Shown: piece after piece, positions 29,756 through 38,541 of the stretch | Position numbering within the stretch: position 1 is the first letter of the stretch | Layout: each line of letters starts with the position of its first letter | Assembly (NCBI GenBank): GCA_020634565.1 | Contig: JACKBN010000005.1 | Span: 298,180-362,179 of the forward strand | Direction: 5' to 3' | Source of the DNA: Ardenticatenaceae bacterium | Lineage (GTDB): Bacteria > Chloroflexota > Anaerolineae > Promineifilales > Promineifilaceae | DNA length: 64,000 nt | The notes under the pieces: model-generated | The model's database searches: none | Seen by the model: only the letters and a program-made list of their open reading frames with translations | What the model was told of the DNA's origin: nothing | Position numbers and translations under genes: made by a program

Positions 29756-30145
29756 ATGCCAGTCATTCTGGTGGTAGACGACAATCCACAAATGGTTCAG
29801 TTGATGCAAGAGATGGTTCATCTGGCCGGATATAAAACAGAAGTCGCTTACAGCGGCCTGGAAGGGCTAGATAAAGCCAGAGAAGGCATGCCGGATCTTA
29901 TTCTGGTGGATTTGATGATGCCTGAAATTGATGGTTGGGAGCTGTATCATCGGCTGCGCGAGTTCACGACCATCCCCATTATTTTTGTTACCGCTTATGA
30001 CACGCCACAGAATGAGGCTAAAGCTATCGCCCTCGGCGCAGAAGGCTTTATTGGCAAGGATTTAACGCCGATGGAGCTGATTCAGCATATTGAATTTGTG
30101 CTGCAAGCGGGCAATCACGCAGATAACAACGAAATTTTGCACTAA
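29756..30145 (+). CDS. Single-domain CheY-like response regulator
   Basis: Stand-alone receiver of 129 aa: VILVVDDNP, phosphoacceptor Asp in LILVDLMMPEIDG, IFVTAY and a Lys in FIGKDLT. ATG 29756 has AAAGGA 6 bases upstream, which is clearly better than the upstream frame opening at 29594. There is no output domain, as in CheY. It stands alone between minus-strand genes. It could be the diffusible signal to the archaellum switch protein, but no CheA or CheF is found in the window. Confidence 0.9.
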   Translation: MPVILVVDDNPQMVQLMQEMVHLAGYKTEVAYSGLEGLDKAREGMPDLILVDLMMPEIDGWELYHRLREFTTIPIIFVTAYDTPQNEAKAIALGAEGFIGKDLTPMELIQHIEFVLQAGNHADNNEILH

Positions 30146-30153
30146 AACGGCCG

Positions 30154-31338
30154 TTAATTTTCGCTGCTACCGTTTTCTGCAGAGTCGGGAACGGCCGTTG
30201 CTGGCGGCGCAGGCGTCGGAATAAACTCAAAATCAGTGGAGATAATCTCAAAGCTGGTCTGACCAGGAAAAATTTCCATTTCCCGCTCGTAGATGTGAAC
30301 CCCATCATTCATGTCAATCATTAACCGGTATTGCCCCGCTGGCAAATCCCCAAAAACAAAATTTTCCTGCCAAATCTCGTCAGATTGCACAATGGAATGA
30401 TACGTGCTCTGTTTACGAACGGGCACATCGACATTGAGCGGCAGCAGCGTCAGGCTGGCGCCAGAAATCATCTGATTATTTTTGTCTACAAAGCGGCCAG
30501 CCAGCGTACCCCAACCTTCAAAAGGAGCCAGCCACAAAGCCGGATTACGCGTATCGTGATAATTGTTGGTGCCCACACGCACCTCAAAATGCAAATGCGG
30601 GCCACTCACCTCACCAGAACTGCCCACCCCGGCGATTACTTCCCCTTGCCGCACAACCTCGCCTTCAGTGACAAACAGTTCCAGCGTATGCGCATAAAGC
30701 GTATACACATCCTGCCCCTGCCACTGCCAATCATGCAAAATAATGACTGTATTCCCGTAATAATTCACCCCGTTAAGCGGGCTGGGAAAAGGTCCGGCAA
30801 AAACCACCGTCCCGCTGCTGGCTGCCAACACGGGTGTACCGGTCTGATTAGGAAAATCAAGCCCGTGATGAATGCGGTAAGACGGCCGATCTGGCAATTG
30901 CACATCATTGCCGTAGGGATACCATTCCAAATCGTAGTTGCGGCTGCCTGAAGGTAAGGGGCGGGCCAACCAATAATGATCGTCGTAATGAATGGAAAGC
31001 GGCACCTCATACGGCGGCGGACGCCAGCCTTCGGGCGGCTCGGGGCCAGCATCGGGCACCCACAGCTGCTGCGCCTCATTGGGGCGAATGCCAATACCGG
31101 ACGGTGTGGGCACATCGTGTACCACAGCGGAACTGGCAGCACGACCACCGGCAGCCGTTACACGGCCGTTCGACTCAGCCGTAATGGCAATTTCTGTTTG
31201 CTGCGAAGGGGGTAGGTCCAAGGGGGAAACCAGCGTAGGCGGCACAAACTCACCGCCGCAACCCATCAGCAGTAAAAGTGCTCCAAACCCGAGAAGCAGA
31301 TGAAATTTACGGCCGTTCCAGAATAGGAGCCAGTTCAT
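30154..31338 (-). CDS. M23-family peptidase lipoprotein
   Basis: Secreted lipoprotein of 394 aa (lipobox LLLMGC near residue 27). After a Thr/Ala/Pro-rich linker comes an M23 LytM-type domain (about 130-260) with RIHHGLDFPNQTGTPV (H and D zinc ligands), GNTVIILHDW, YTLYAHT and HLHFEVRVG. A C-terminal beta-rich region (about 275-370) begins GWGTLAGRFVDKNN. It probably cleaves peptidoglycan peptide bridges. Its start overlaps the end of the upstream TolB-like gene by 32 bp in another frame, indicating co-transcription. The product of 54108-55238 has the same layout. Confidence 0.9.
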   Translation of the reverse strand: MNWLLFWNGRKFHLLLGFGALLLLMGCGGEFVPPTLVSPLDLPPSQQTEIAITAESNGRVTAAGGRAASSAVVHDVPTPSGIGIRPNEAQQLWVPDAGPEPPEGWRPPPYEVPLSIHYDDHYWLARPLPSGSRNYDLEWYPYGNDVQLPDRPSYRIHHGLDFPNQTGTPVLAASSGTVVFAGPFPSPLNGVNYYGNTVIILHDWQWQGQDVYTLYAHTLELFVTEGEVVRQGEVIAGVGSSGEVSGPHLHFEVRVGTNNYHDTRNPALWLAPFEGWGTLAGRFVDKNNQMISGASLTLLPLNVDVPVRKQSTYHSIVQSDEIWQENFVFGDLPAGQYRLMIDMNDGVHIYEREMEIFPGQTSFEIISTDFEFIPTPAPPATAVPDSAENGSSEN

Positions 31339-33628
31339 CTTCAGTATAAAGCTGCCGCATGGCGGCTTCCCAGGTTAAGCCATCTCGTCTTTCATAATGC
31401 CAAAAGCGAATATCGGGGAAATACGTACGCCAGTTAGCGTTGGCTGGCACCCAATGCCAACCATAATCCGCTGCCAGCGCCGTAAAATCAATGTAATAGC
31501 CGGAGGGAACAGCTTCGCGCCATTTGCCGCCCTGTTCATAATAGCTGGGGTCATCGCCGCTGCGCGCCTGGAGATCCCAGGTGAGGGTACGCAACGGTTC
31601 GCCCAAACTGCCGTCTTGAACGGCCGTTTTCACAAACACACGCCAATAAATCTCGCCATTCCGTTCCAGCTTGACCAATTCCACACGCGGATCAAAGCCC
31701 AACGCCTCGCGGAAATAAAAATCAAAGGCACGCCCCGCCTTGTTCCAAGATTCGTCAGATTGTCCCGGCAGCGGTCGGGCATCCAAGGCTTCAAACATGC
31801 CGTCGAGTTGACCTAAAAAGTCCCAGCCCGCCTCATCAAGCACCCGCTGGCGCAGGGCCACAAAGGATTGGTCCACATCATCACTCAGATACGGTGACGG
31901 CGCGTTGACAGCCACCGAGTAGAGCAAAGCCGGGGGCTGTCCTTCTTCGGCCTCAGCTCGGGCTTCCATGTAAAGCGGTTCATTGGCCGTCAAACGGCCG
32001 TCAATATTTTGCAGCTGGTTGATCATGCTGGGCGTCAAACGAACGGCCGTCCACGACGGATCCTCTATGCGACTTTCGGCCATGTACATTTGCGGCACTA
32101 CACTCCATGCCTCAACGCTGCCCGAGAGCAAAAAGCTACGCTCGCCCTGGTCATACACAAACAGCACGGAACGCCGGTCTGGTGACCAGGCAGGCGAACG
32201 GCCTTGCTGGCCCAATGCGTAGGCTGCATCCGCAGGCAGATAATCATCACTCAAGGGCATGGCATACATCACGGGGAATCCAGCACTAAGTTCAGCATAA
32301 ACAAGCGAACGGCCGTCTGGCGAGAAGGCAGCTTCCACTTCCTGAAGATCGGGCGACTGCGTCAAATTCACGGCCCCCGCATCAATCACAGAATCCAGAG
32401 AGCGCATGTAAATGTCCTGGTTTCCTCCACGGAAGCTGGTAAACACAATGTGCCGCCCACCGGGTGACCAGACCGGATCAAAATCCGGGGCCGGATCATC
32501 CGTTAATTGGAAGGGACCCTCGCTGCCATCTGCCTTTAGCAAATAGATGTCCAGATCACCATCCCGATAGGACTCATACGCCAACCATTGCCCATCGGGC
32601 GACCAGGTCGGCGCAGCGTCATAAGAAATATCATGGGTAAGGCGGCGCAGTTCACGACTGGGAATGTCGTACACATACAATTCCCAATTGCCATCCCGGT
32701 GGGACGCAAAAGCAATGGCCGTGCCGTCTGGCGACCAGGCCGGATCGCGATCTTCAGCCGGATGCGTGGTCAGGCGAATGGGTTCAGACTGCCCCACGGG
32801 CAAAACATAAATATCCCGGTTGCCCTCTAGCTGCTGAGAAAAAATAACAGCGCCACCGCCATCAAGCGGATTGGGTGTAGCCCAGGGCGTCAACTTTACC
32901 GAAACGGTAGGGATGGCTGTAGGCGTGGGGGGCAACGGCGTTGGCGTCAGCACAATTATCTGGGGCGTGGCGGTTTCAAACGGCCGATCATCAGCAACGG
33001 CCGTATTGCCCGTCTGGGGTTCACGCATGCTCAACATGCCCACCACCACCACAAGCGCCAGGGTAGCAACGGCCGTAGCCAAACGAAAGGTACGTACGGC
33101 GCGCACATTGCCGCGTGGCTGGCGAGGAATGCGTAGAGCCGCCACAGGGGCTTTTGGCCTACGCCAGGCCAGACGCAGGTTAGATTTAAATAATCGCCAA
33201 CGAGAACTCAGGCGACGGCCGTAAATCGCGCGCTGTGGGGCCGTACGCAGCCAAATGAACTGGCCAACCCGCTGCAACAAACGCCAGACAAACAAAACCG
33301 CGCCCGCGACAGCTGGCTTCAAAATCCGCGAATAAAGCCAATGCAACGGACGCCAGACAAACTGTACGAGCAAATGCCGCAGTGCCAGACCAAGCCGGCC
33401 AATAAAACGCCAAACCGGCGGCGCAATCTCTACGATAGTATCCCAGAAGATCCAACGCAGCGGCAGCCAGATAGGCATGGTAATATAAAAAACAGGTTTC
33501 CAGATAATCCAGGTCAGGAGATTGCGAAACGCCAAACCAAGCCGGCCAAGGAACTGCCAGACAGGGGAAATAACTACTGAAAGAGGCTGCCAGAGCCACC
33601 TGAGGGCCCGCCGAAATCTTGCGCGCAT
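31307..33628 (-). CDS. Membrane TolB-like propeller protein with Trp-rich repeat N-terminus
   Basis: Protein of 773 aa. Residues 1-160 are Trp/Arg/Leu-rich, with two near-copies about 46 residues apart (PVWQFLGRLGLAFRNLL and PVWRFIGRLGLALRHLL, each followed by a WKP/WRP step) and a looser third. One true membrane helix follows (about 183-203, LATAVATLALVVVVGML), then a Thr/Pro linker and a WD40-like propeller (about 260-500) with repeats such as RDPAWSPDGTAIAFASHRDG. The last 220 residues have no recognised domain. The N-terminal repeats look amphipathic and may lie along the membrane surface. Function unknown. Confidence 0.8.
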   Translation of the reverse strand: MRARFRRALRWLWQPLSVVISPVWQFLGRLGLAFRNLLTWIIWKPVFYITMPIWLPLRWIFWDTIVEIAPPVWRFIGRLGLALRHLLVQFVWRPLHWLYSRILKPAVAGAVLFVWRLLQRVGQFIWLRTAPQRAIYGRRLSSRWRLFKSNLRLAWRRPKAPVAALRIPRQPRGNVRAVRTFRLATAVATLALVVVVGMLSMREPQTGNTAVADDRPFETATPQIIVLTPTPLPPTPTAIPTVSVKLTPWATPNPLDGGGAVIFSQQLEGNRDIYVLPVGQSEPIRLTTHPAEDRDPAWSPDGTAIAFASHRDGNWELYVYDIPSRELRRLTHDISYDAAPTWSPDGQWLAYESYRDGDLDIYLLKADGSEGPFQLTDDPAPDFDPVWSPGGRHIVFTSFRGGNQDIYMRSLDSVIDAGAVNLTQSPDLQEVEAAFSPDGRSLVYAELSAGFPVMYAMPLSDDYLPADAAYALGQQGRSPAWSPDRRSVLFVYDQGERSFLLSGSVEAWSVVPQMYMAESRIEDPSWTAVRLTPSMINQLQNIDGRLTANEPLYMEARAEAEEGQPPALLYSVAVNAPSPYLSDDVDQSFVALRQRVLDEAGWDFLGQLDGMFEALDARPLPGQSDESWNKAGRAFDFYFREALGFDPRVELVKLERNGEIYWRVFVKTAVQDGSLGEPLRTLTWDLQARSGDDPSYYEQGGKWREAVPSGYYIDFTALAADYGWHWVPANANWRTYFPDIRFWHYERRDGLTWEAAMRQLYTEDELAPILERP

Positions 33629-34087
33629 GTTGGTGCCAGTGTAGCACGGCTCAAGACTATGTCAAGTTAATATTTGCCTATGTCAACTTGTTTGGGAGTA
33701 CTTAAGTCTCATTGTTGAGCTTTAGTCAGACTGTAAGAAATTGGCGGTAATCTTTGTTTTGTAGAGAGCCGAAATGAAATTACAGCAGAAGTTCTGGTCA
33801 GTTGGCTCCCTGGACGAAGAGCAATCTTGCGGTCAAAAGGGTCGAACCAATGCCAAGCTAAACGTAACAACGAGGCTCTCTACTACAGCAATTATTCGAC
33901 CACCAGGAAACTGGTGGTTTTTATTTTCTGGAACCCAAACACTTCTTAGAATCTATCCCAAAAAGCCACAGGCTTGTGCTGAGCGCGACCGAGGTAGGAA
34001 AAAGAGAAATCTGAGAAATCAAACTTTTCCTCCAAGCTCGCTGTGAACTTTTTGACAAACATTCAGATAGATGCCAGACTTTCAGCC
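33629..34087. other. Intergenic region holding an ncRNA candidate
   Basis: A 459-base gap between two minus-strand genes. It holds the structured RNA candidate at 33761-33922 on the plus strand and must also carry the promoter of the TolB-like gene. I see nothing else in it; the small frame at 33774-34046 runs through the RNA stem and terminator and lacks an SD. Confidence 0.6.
33761..33922 (+). ncRNA. Unidentified structured RNA with intrinsic terminator
   Basis: GTAGAGAGCC (33761-33770) pairs perfectly with GGCTCTCTAC (33874-33883), closing a 124-base element. TTGGC/GCCAA (33812-33816 and 33852-33856) can pair inside. It is followed after 16 bases by a textbook terminator: CCACCAG, GAAA tetraloop, CTGGTGG, TTTTT (33900-33922). 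A weak -10 box TAATCT lies at 33748-33753, 7 bases before the stem. No plus-strand gene follows, so it is a free-standing transcript rather than a riboswitch. I could not match it to 4.5S, tmRNA, RNase P or a known riboswitch. Confidence 0.65.
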
Positions 34088-34777
34088 TCAATCCACAACA
34101 TACCACAGCATGAATAAAAAGTGGCACAGGCTGCCGCCCAACACAAACAGGTGCCAGATTTCGTGATGGCCAAAAACATCTGGCCAGGGATCAGGTTTTT
34201 GGCGATAGTAGACCACAAAACCGACTGAGTAGATGAGCCCACCCAGCAGCAGAAGCAGCAAACCACCCGGCGGCAACCAGCGGGCCGCTTCCCCGGCCAA
34301 AATCAGCGGCAGCACCCCACCCCAACTGACTATCAGATAAATGGATGCGTTAAAAAAACCATGAATGCGACGGCTGAATAGTTTGTAGAGCATCCCCAGA
34401 ACGGCCGTTCCCCAAACCATCCCCAGCACAGGCCAGCGCCAGACTGGCGGAAAAAACGTGGCCACGATCGGCGTATACGTGCCGGCAATGACCAGAAAAA
34501 TGGACATATGATCGAGACGATTCAGCTGAAATTGCAGGCGAGGCCGGGGCTTTACGCCGTGAAGCAGCGAACTAGATACATACATTGCCGCCATGCTCAG
34601 GCCATAAATCGAGAGCGTAATGACCTTTTGCCAATCGGGCCAGACAAGTACAACCAACCACAGCCATCCCAGCAAAGAAGCAATGGCCCCAGCCACATGG
34701 GTTAACGTGCTAACAGGTTCGTATAATTTAGAGTTGAGCCAATTCATCATGGTAAATTTAACGGCCGTTTCATCCAT
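34088..34777 (-). CDS. Hemolysin III/PAQR-family membrane protein
   Basis: Seven-helix membrane protein of about 229 aa. Family motifs are clear: EPVSTLTHVAGA near the N-terminus, SSSLLHG in helix 2-3, LDHMSIFLVIAGTYTPI, GWISQ-like spacing lost but WGGVLPLIL present, and the C-terminal FGHHEIWHLFVLGGSLCHF with the zinc-binding histidines. ATG 34777 is chosen; ATG 34750 is possible, and the TTG at 34846 would overlap the divergent ctaB leader. The biochemical role of bacterial members is unsettled (possible hydrolase or membrane stress function). Confidence 0.9.
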   Translation of the reverse strand: MDETAVKFTMMNWLNSKLYEPVSTLTHVAGAIASLLGWLWLVVLVWPDWQKVITLSIYGLSMAAMYVSSSLLHGVKPRPRLQFQLNRLDHMSIFLVIAGTYTPIVATFFPPVWRWPVLGMVWGTAVLGMLYKLFSRRIHGFFNASIYLIVSWGGVLPLILAGEAARWLPPGGLLLLLLGGLIYSVGFVVYYRQKPDPWPDVFGHHEIWHLFVLGGSLCHFLFMLWYVVD

Positions 34778-34867
34778 AAGCAAATCCCATCCTGGCGGTT
34801 TGTGCCCCCTTGTGAATGTTGTTACAATTGCTTCAGAAGTAAACAAAATACCCCATTCGGAGACCGA

Positions 34868-35812
34868 ATGTCACTGACAGATACCCGACAACCAACTGGC
34901 CTCGCTGGCACCCCGGCAACGGCCGTTTCCTCCACCTGGCGTAGCAAATTACAGCTCATTGTGGTGCTGTTTAAGCTGCGCATTGTTTTTTTACTGCTGA
35001 TGGCAGCCACGGGCGGTGCGTTTATGGCCGCTGGCGGCTGGCCCGGTGTGGGCAACCTGCTGCTGCTCTGGCTCACCGGCGGCATGGCCGCGGCGGGCGC
35101 TTCTGCTCTCAACCAATATTGGGAACGAGAATCTGATGGCAACATGGGGCGCACCCGACAACGGCCGTTAGTCACCGGCGAAATTGCCCAACCAAACTGG
35201 GTGCCCTATGTGGGCATCGGGCTGGTTTTGCTGCCCTCACTGGCAGTGCTGCCTTTTAAGCCAGCGCTCACCTTCTTCTTAATATTGGGTGCCCTCATTT
35301 ATGTGGGCATTTACACCATCTGGCTAAAGCCCCGCACCTTGCTCAATATTGTGATTGGCGGTGCAGCGGGCAGTGCTGCCGTTTTAAGCGGTAGCGCAGC
35401 GGTGGGCAACTGGAGCGACACAGGTGCCCTTGTCTTGTCTCTGCTGCTTTTCCTCTGGACGCCATTCCATTTTTGGAGTTTGGCTTTGCTCTATCGGGAT
35501 GAATACGCTCACTCCGACGTGCCGATGCTGCCGGTACACACCACCCCACGCCAGGCAGCCTGGTGGGTGATGTCCCATACGCTGCCTACCGGGCTTGGCG
35601 GGCTGCTGCTGGTGCTGTTGCCGTCGCTGGGCTGGGTTTATCTCATCCCCGTGGCCTGGGTCACAGCTGATCTTTTCTGGCGCAATGCCCGTCTCATCCA
35701 GTCACCCTCGCCTAAAAATGCCCGAGGGCTGTTCATGTCCTCCAACATTTATTTGCTGGTACTGCTGCTGGCTATTTGTGCGGGCACGGTAGCCGCTTCT
35801 CTGGCTGGATAA
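34868..35812 (+). CDS. ctaB: Protoheme IX farnesyltransferase (heme O synthase)
   Basis: Polytopic prenyltransferase of 314 aa that adds a farnesyl group to heme b to make heme O for terminal oxidases. It has the signature NQYWERESDGNMGRTRQRP, with the Asp-rich and Arg residues that bind the diphosphate, the second motif YTIWLKPRTLLNIVIGG, and RDEYAHSDVPMLPV. About nine membrane helices are visible. ATG 34868 has GGAG 5 bases upstream. No oxidase subunit or ctaA is in the window, so it stands apart from its pathway. The next gene follows after 4 bases. Confidence 0.93.
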   Translation: MSLTDTRQPTGLAGTPATAVSSTWRSKLQLIVVLFKLRIVFLLLMAATGGAFMAAGGWPGVGNLLLLWLTGGMAAAGASALNQYWERESDGNMGRTRQRPLVTGEIAQPNWVPYVGIGLVLLPSLAVLPFKPALTFFLILGALIYVGIYTIWLKPRTLLNIVIGGAAGSAAVLSGSAAVGNWSDTGALVLSLLLFLWTPFHFWSLALLYRDEYAHSDVPMLPVHTTPRQAAWWVMSHTLPTGLGGLLLVLLPSLGWVYLIPVAWVTADLFWRNARLIQSPSPKNARGLFMSSNIYLLVLLLAICAGTVAASLAG

Positions 35813-35816
35813 GCAG

Positions 35817-36062
35817 ATGCTCACCGTGACCTTATTCACCAAAACAGGCTGTTCCCTGTGCGATAAAGTGAAGGAAAGCTTAGACGCGCTGCAAGGCAGT
35901 TTCCCTCATCAACTGCAAGAAGTGGACATTACCCAAGACGAAGCGCTGTTCCAAACGTATCGCTACACGATTCCCGTGGTGCAAATTGGGGACGTGGAGT
36001 TGGCTGCCCCAATTACGGCCGTTCAGCTGCAACAAGCCCTCCAATCTACCCAAAAATCCTAA
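35817..36062 (+). CDS. Glutaredoxin-like thiol protein (DUF836 type)
   Basis: Small thioredoxin-fold protein of 81 aa with the redox motif CSLC at residues 12-15 (LFTKTGCSLCDKVKE), a cis-Pro in YTIPVVQIGD and the C-terminal helix ITAVQLQQALQ. It follows ctaB by 4 bases, so it is probably co-transcribed; a thiol-redox role in copper or heme delivery to oxidases is possible but not shown. Its stop overlaps the stop of the convergent acyl-CoA dehydrogenase gene by 4 bases. Confidence 0.85.
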   Translation: MLTVTLFTKTGCSLCDKVKESLDALQGSFPHQLQEVDITQDEALFQTYRYTIPVVQIGDVELAAPITAVQLQQALQSTQKS

Positions 36063-37231
36063 ACAAACGCGCCCAACCCCGTTAAGGCCCGCCCCACTAT
36101 CAACATATTGATTTCGTTGGTGCCCTCATAAGTATAAATTGCTTCGGCATCGGTCAGGTGACGGGCAATGTGGTTTTCGATGAGAATGCCGTTGCCGCCC
36201 AAAACCTCACGTGCCAGGCTGGCCACACGGCGCGCTTTACGCGCATTGTTATACTTGGCCAAAGCCACCATGCTTTCATCCAGTTCCCCCGACGCCATTA
36301 ATTGGCCCAGCCGCAGGCAAAGCAGCTGCATTTGGGTCACTTCGGCCGTCATTTCCACCAGTTTTTCCTGAATGAGCTGGAAACCGGCAATAGGCTGGCC
36401 AAACTGTTCTCGGGACTTGGCATAAGCCAGCGCCTGCTCCAGACAGGCTGCTGCTAGCCCCGCTGCTTCCCAGGCAACAGCGTAGCGTGTGAAGGCCAAC
36501 ACTTTGGCCGTGTCGCGGAAGCTGTGTGCTTTCTCCAGACGATTGGCTGCGGGAATACGCACGTTTTCCAGCCGAATGTCGCCGTTGAGCACAGCCCGCT
36601 TGGCAATTTTGCCGGTCATTGTTTCAATGTGTACACCCTCTGTTTGGCGAGGGTCTTCGACAACAAATCCGCCAAAACGGCCGTTTTCATCCTTGGCCCA
36701 CACAATCAGCAAATCAGCAATAGGCGCGTTGCCAATCCACCGTTTACGGCCGTTTAGCACGTAGCTATTACCCTGGCGAACGGCCGTTGTCAGCACATGC
36801 GCCGCATCCGAACCGCGCTCTGGCTCCGTCAGGCCAAACGAGCCGATTTTGTCCAGACTAGCCAGCGCGGGCAGCCAGCGAGCCTGCTGCTCTGCCGAAC
36901 CCAATAACCCAATTGATCCCATCACCAAGCCAGACTGCACGCCATAAAACGTACCAACAGAGCCATCACCCTTGGCCAGCTCATACCGCACCAGCCCCAT
37001 GCTAATCGGGTCCAGTCCGGCACAGCCGGGAGCAGTCAGCGTGCCGCCCATTACCGGCAGAGTTGGCAGCTGTCGCACAATTTCCCAGGGGAAGGCGGCT
37101 TGCTCCCAGTATGGATTGATGTGGGGCAGCACCACCTGCTGCACAAAAGCCCGCACCTGATCACGCAGCTGAATTTGTACGGCCGTTAGCTCATTGTCCA
37201 AACGAAAAAAATCTATAGGCAAACTATTCAT
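36059..37231 (-). CDS. Acyl-CoA dehydrogenase
   Basis: FAD enzyme of 390 aa that oxidises acyl-CoA to enoyl-CoA. N-terminal helical, middle beta and C-terminal helical domains are all present: GSFGLTEPERGSDAAHV (flavin/substrate site), RKRWIGNAPIADLLIVWAKD, REQFGQPIAGFQLIQEKLVEM, REVLGGNGI and the catalytic Glu in IYTYEGTNEIN. The pattern (GSDA, YEGT) and the lack of extra domains fit the glutaryl-CoA dehydrogenase-like branch. ATG 37231 with AAGGTGAGG upstream is preferred over 37276. Substrate not determinable. Confidence 0.92.
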   Translation of the reverse strand: MNSLPIDFFRLDNELTAVQIQLRDQVRAFVQQVVLPHINPYWEQAAFPWEIVRQLPTLPVMGGTLTAPGCAGLDPISMGLVRYELAKGDGSVGTFYGVQSGLVMGSIGLLGSAEQQARWLPALASLDKIGSFGLTEPERGSDAAHVLTTAVRQGNSYVLNGRKRWIGNAPIADLLIVWAKDENGRFGGFVVEDPRQTEGVHIETMTGKIAKRAVLNGDIRLENVRIPAANRLEKAHSFRDTAKVLAFTRYAVAWEAAGLAAACLEQALAYAKSREQFGQPIAGFQLIQEKLVEMTAEVTQMQLLCLRLGQLMASGELDESMVALAKYNNARKARRVASLAREVLGGNGILIENHIARHLTDAEAIYTYEGTNEINMLIVGRALTGLGAFV

Positions 37232-37300
37232 ACGATTCCTCACCTTATTTTGGCTTACCGTTCCGGGGTCGAACAAGGATTTTTACCTCTGGTAAATCAT

Positions 37301-37306
37301 TATAAT
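37301..37306 (+). promoter_or_regulatory. -10 box of the 6S-like RNA
   Basis: Perfect TATAAT, 8 bases before the G at 37314 that probably starts the RNA. No good -35 hexamer is seen at 17-18 bases (GATTTT at best). Confidence 0.55.
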
Positions 37307-37313
37307 TTGATTT

Positions 37314-37594
37314 GTGAAGTGGCGCACAACCTTGTCATCACCCTGTGACTGTGTTAGTATCTCGACAACCCTGCTGTGTGCGTGATGAGCTTGCCAGTGT
37401 TGAGCCAACGCTTCACAAATGGGGGTCAAAAATGCGCTGAGGGGATGTAGTAGCTCACGGCTTCGGCTGTTCGGCCAGGCAGATACTCGCGAAAAGGCTC
37501 CCACCTGCATCTGCAGGTTCAAACAACGGGGCTCACACGGCATGGCGGGGCTATTGGATGTGTGCCCTTGATCTTTATAATCAGGGGTTTTTTT
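37314..37594 (+). ncRNA. ssrS: 6S-like RNA candidate with terminator
   Basis: A plus-strand transcript is bounded by TATAAT (37301-37306) and an intrinsic terminator (CCCTTGAT / ATCAGGGG, 37565-37587, then T7). Its ends pair: GGCGCACAACC (37321-37331) with GGATGTGTGCC (37556-37566), 10 of 11 positions. The 3' part, with CCACCTGCATCTGCAGGTTC and then CACACGGCATGGCGGGG, looks to me like the 3' half of bacterial 6S RNA, a long closed hairpin that binds RNA polymerase. About 250 nt is longer than typical 6S (about 180-200). The structured RNA is well supported; the 6S name is my recognition from memory and needs a covariance search. Confidence 0.6.
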
Positions 37595-37683
37595 GTCCAA
37601 TCCACCGTCAAGCAAAAATTTACAGACATTCAACTCCGGAATTAGCGGTTGTTAATTCTCTAGCACAAGGAAATAGCAGCATT

Positions 37684-38541
37684 ATGGTGCGTGAGCGAAT
37701 TGCTGACGACATCTACGTATTCACAAGTCAGTTGTATGCCCAGGTAACAGCAGGAGCCATCCTCACCAAAGATGGCGTGATTTTAATCGACACGCTTTAC
37801 TTCCCCGAAGAAACAAAAGCAATCAAAGAGTTTCTGGAAGAGCGGCAAGGCTTGAAGATTAAGTATGTCATTAACACGCATTACCACGCGGATCACACTC
37901 AGGGTACGTATCTTTTTCCCGAGGCTCAAATTGTGAGCCATGCCATGTGCCGGCAGTTGTTGGATACTGTAGGGCGCTCCGGGCTGGAAGAAGCCCAGGC
38001 GCAAGACCCGGAACTGGAAGAGGTGCAAATTATTTTGCCGGAGCTGGTGTTCCGTGAAGGTGTGTTTAATCTTTACCTGGGTGGCAAAACCTTGCAACTG
38101 CACCATATGCCAGGGCACAGCATGGATCTCACGAGCGTTTACGTGACCAATAACCAAATCTTGTTCGCCTCTGACAACTCCATGCCAGTTCCCACCATTT
38201 TTGATGGCAGCCATCGCGCGTTAGTAGACTCCATGCACAAAATGCTGGCGCTGGAACCGGACACGATTGTGCAAGGCCACGGCGAAGTAATTTTGCGGGG
38301 CGAAGTGGAGTCCGTCATTCAGAACGATCTGGATTATCTGGCCAAGATTAAGGATGAGGTCTCGAAGGTGCTGCGCCGCAATAAACCTGCCAGCGCTTTA
38401 GACAATATTGACATCGAAAGCTGCGGCAAATCTCGTATTCCCCTGAATGGTTTGGTTTCTGATCTGCATCGGGCAAATTTGTACCGCCTGTATGATGAAC
38501 TGCGTGAGGAAACGGCCGTTACCGAAGGCAGCGTATCGTAA
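37684..38541 (+). CDS. MBL-fold metallo-hydrolase
   Basis: Metallo-beta-lactamase fold protein of 285 aa. The metal site is intact: NTHYHADHTQG (HxHxDH), SHAMC, GHSMD, then SDNSM and the distal His in VQGHGEVI. The C-terminal 60 residues are helical. ATG 37684 begins MVRERIADDIYVF, the usual opening of quinoprotein-relay-like MBL hydrolases; the longer frame from 37558 would run through the RNA terminator and is rejected. Likely an esterase or thioesterase-type hydrolase; the substrate is unknown. Its stop shares a base with the next start (TAATG), so the two genes are coupled. Confidence 0.9.
   Translation: MVRERIADDIYVFTSQLYAQVTAGAILTKDGVILIDTLYFPEETKAIKEFLEERQGLKIKYVINTHYHADHTQGTYLFPEAQIVSHAMCRQLLDTVGRSGLEEAQAQDPELEEVQIILPELVFREGVFNLYLGGKTLQLHHMPGHSMDLTSVYVTNNQILFASDNSMPVPTIFDGSHRALVDSMHKMLALEPDTIVQGHGEVILRGEVESVIQNDLDYLAKIKDEVSKVLRRNKPASALDNIDIESCGKSRIPLNGLVSDLHRANLYRLYDELREETAVTEGSVS

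Noticed and set aside
33761..33922. Riboswitch or T-box
   Set aside because: No sense gene follows the terminator, and no known aptamer core or T-box sequence was found.
33774..34046. 90-aa plus-strand open frame
   Set aside because: It starts inside the RNA closing stem region and reads through the terminator hairpin; composition is not protein-like.
37283..37633. 116-aa minus-strand open frame in the acyl-CoA dehydrogenase/MBL gap
   Set aside because: It runs antisense through the structured RNA and its terminator, and has no SD or recognisable domain.
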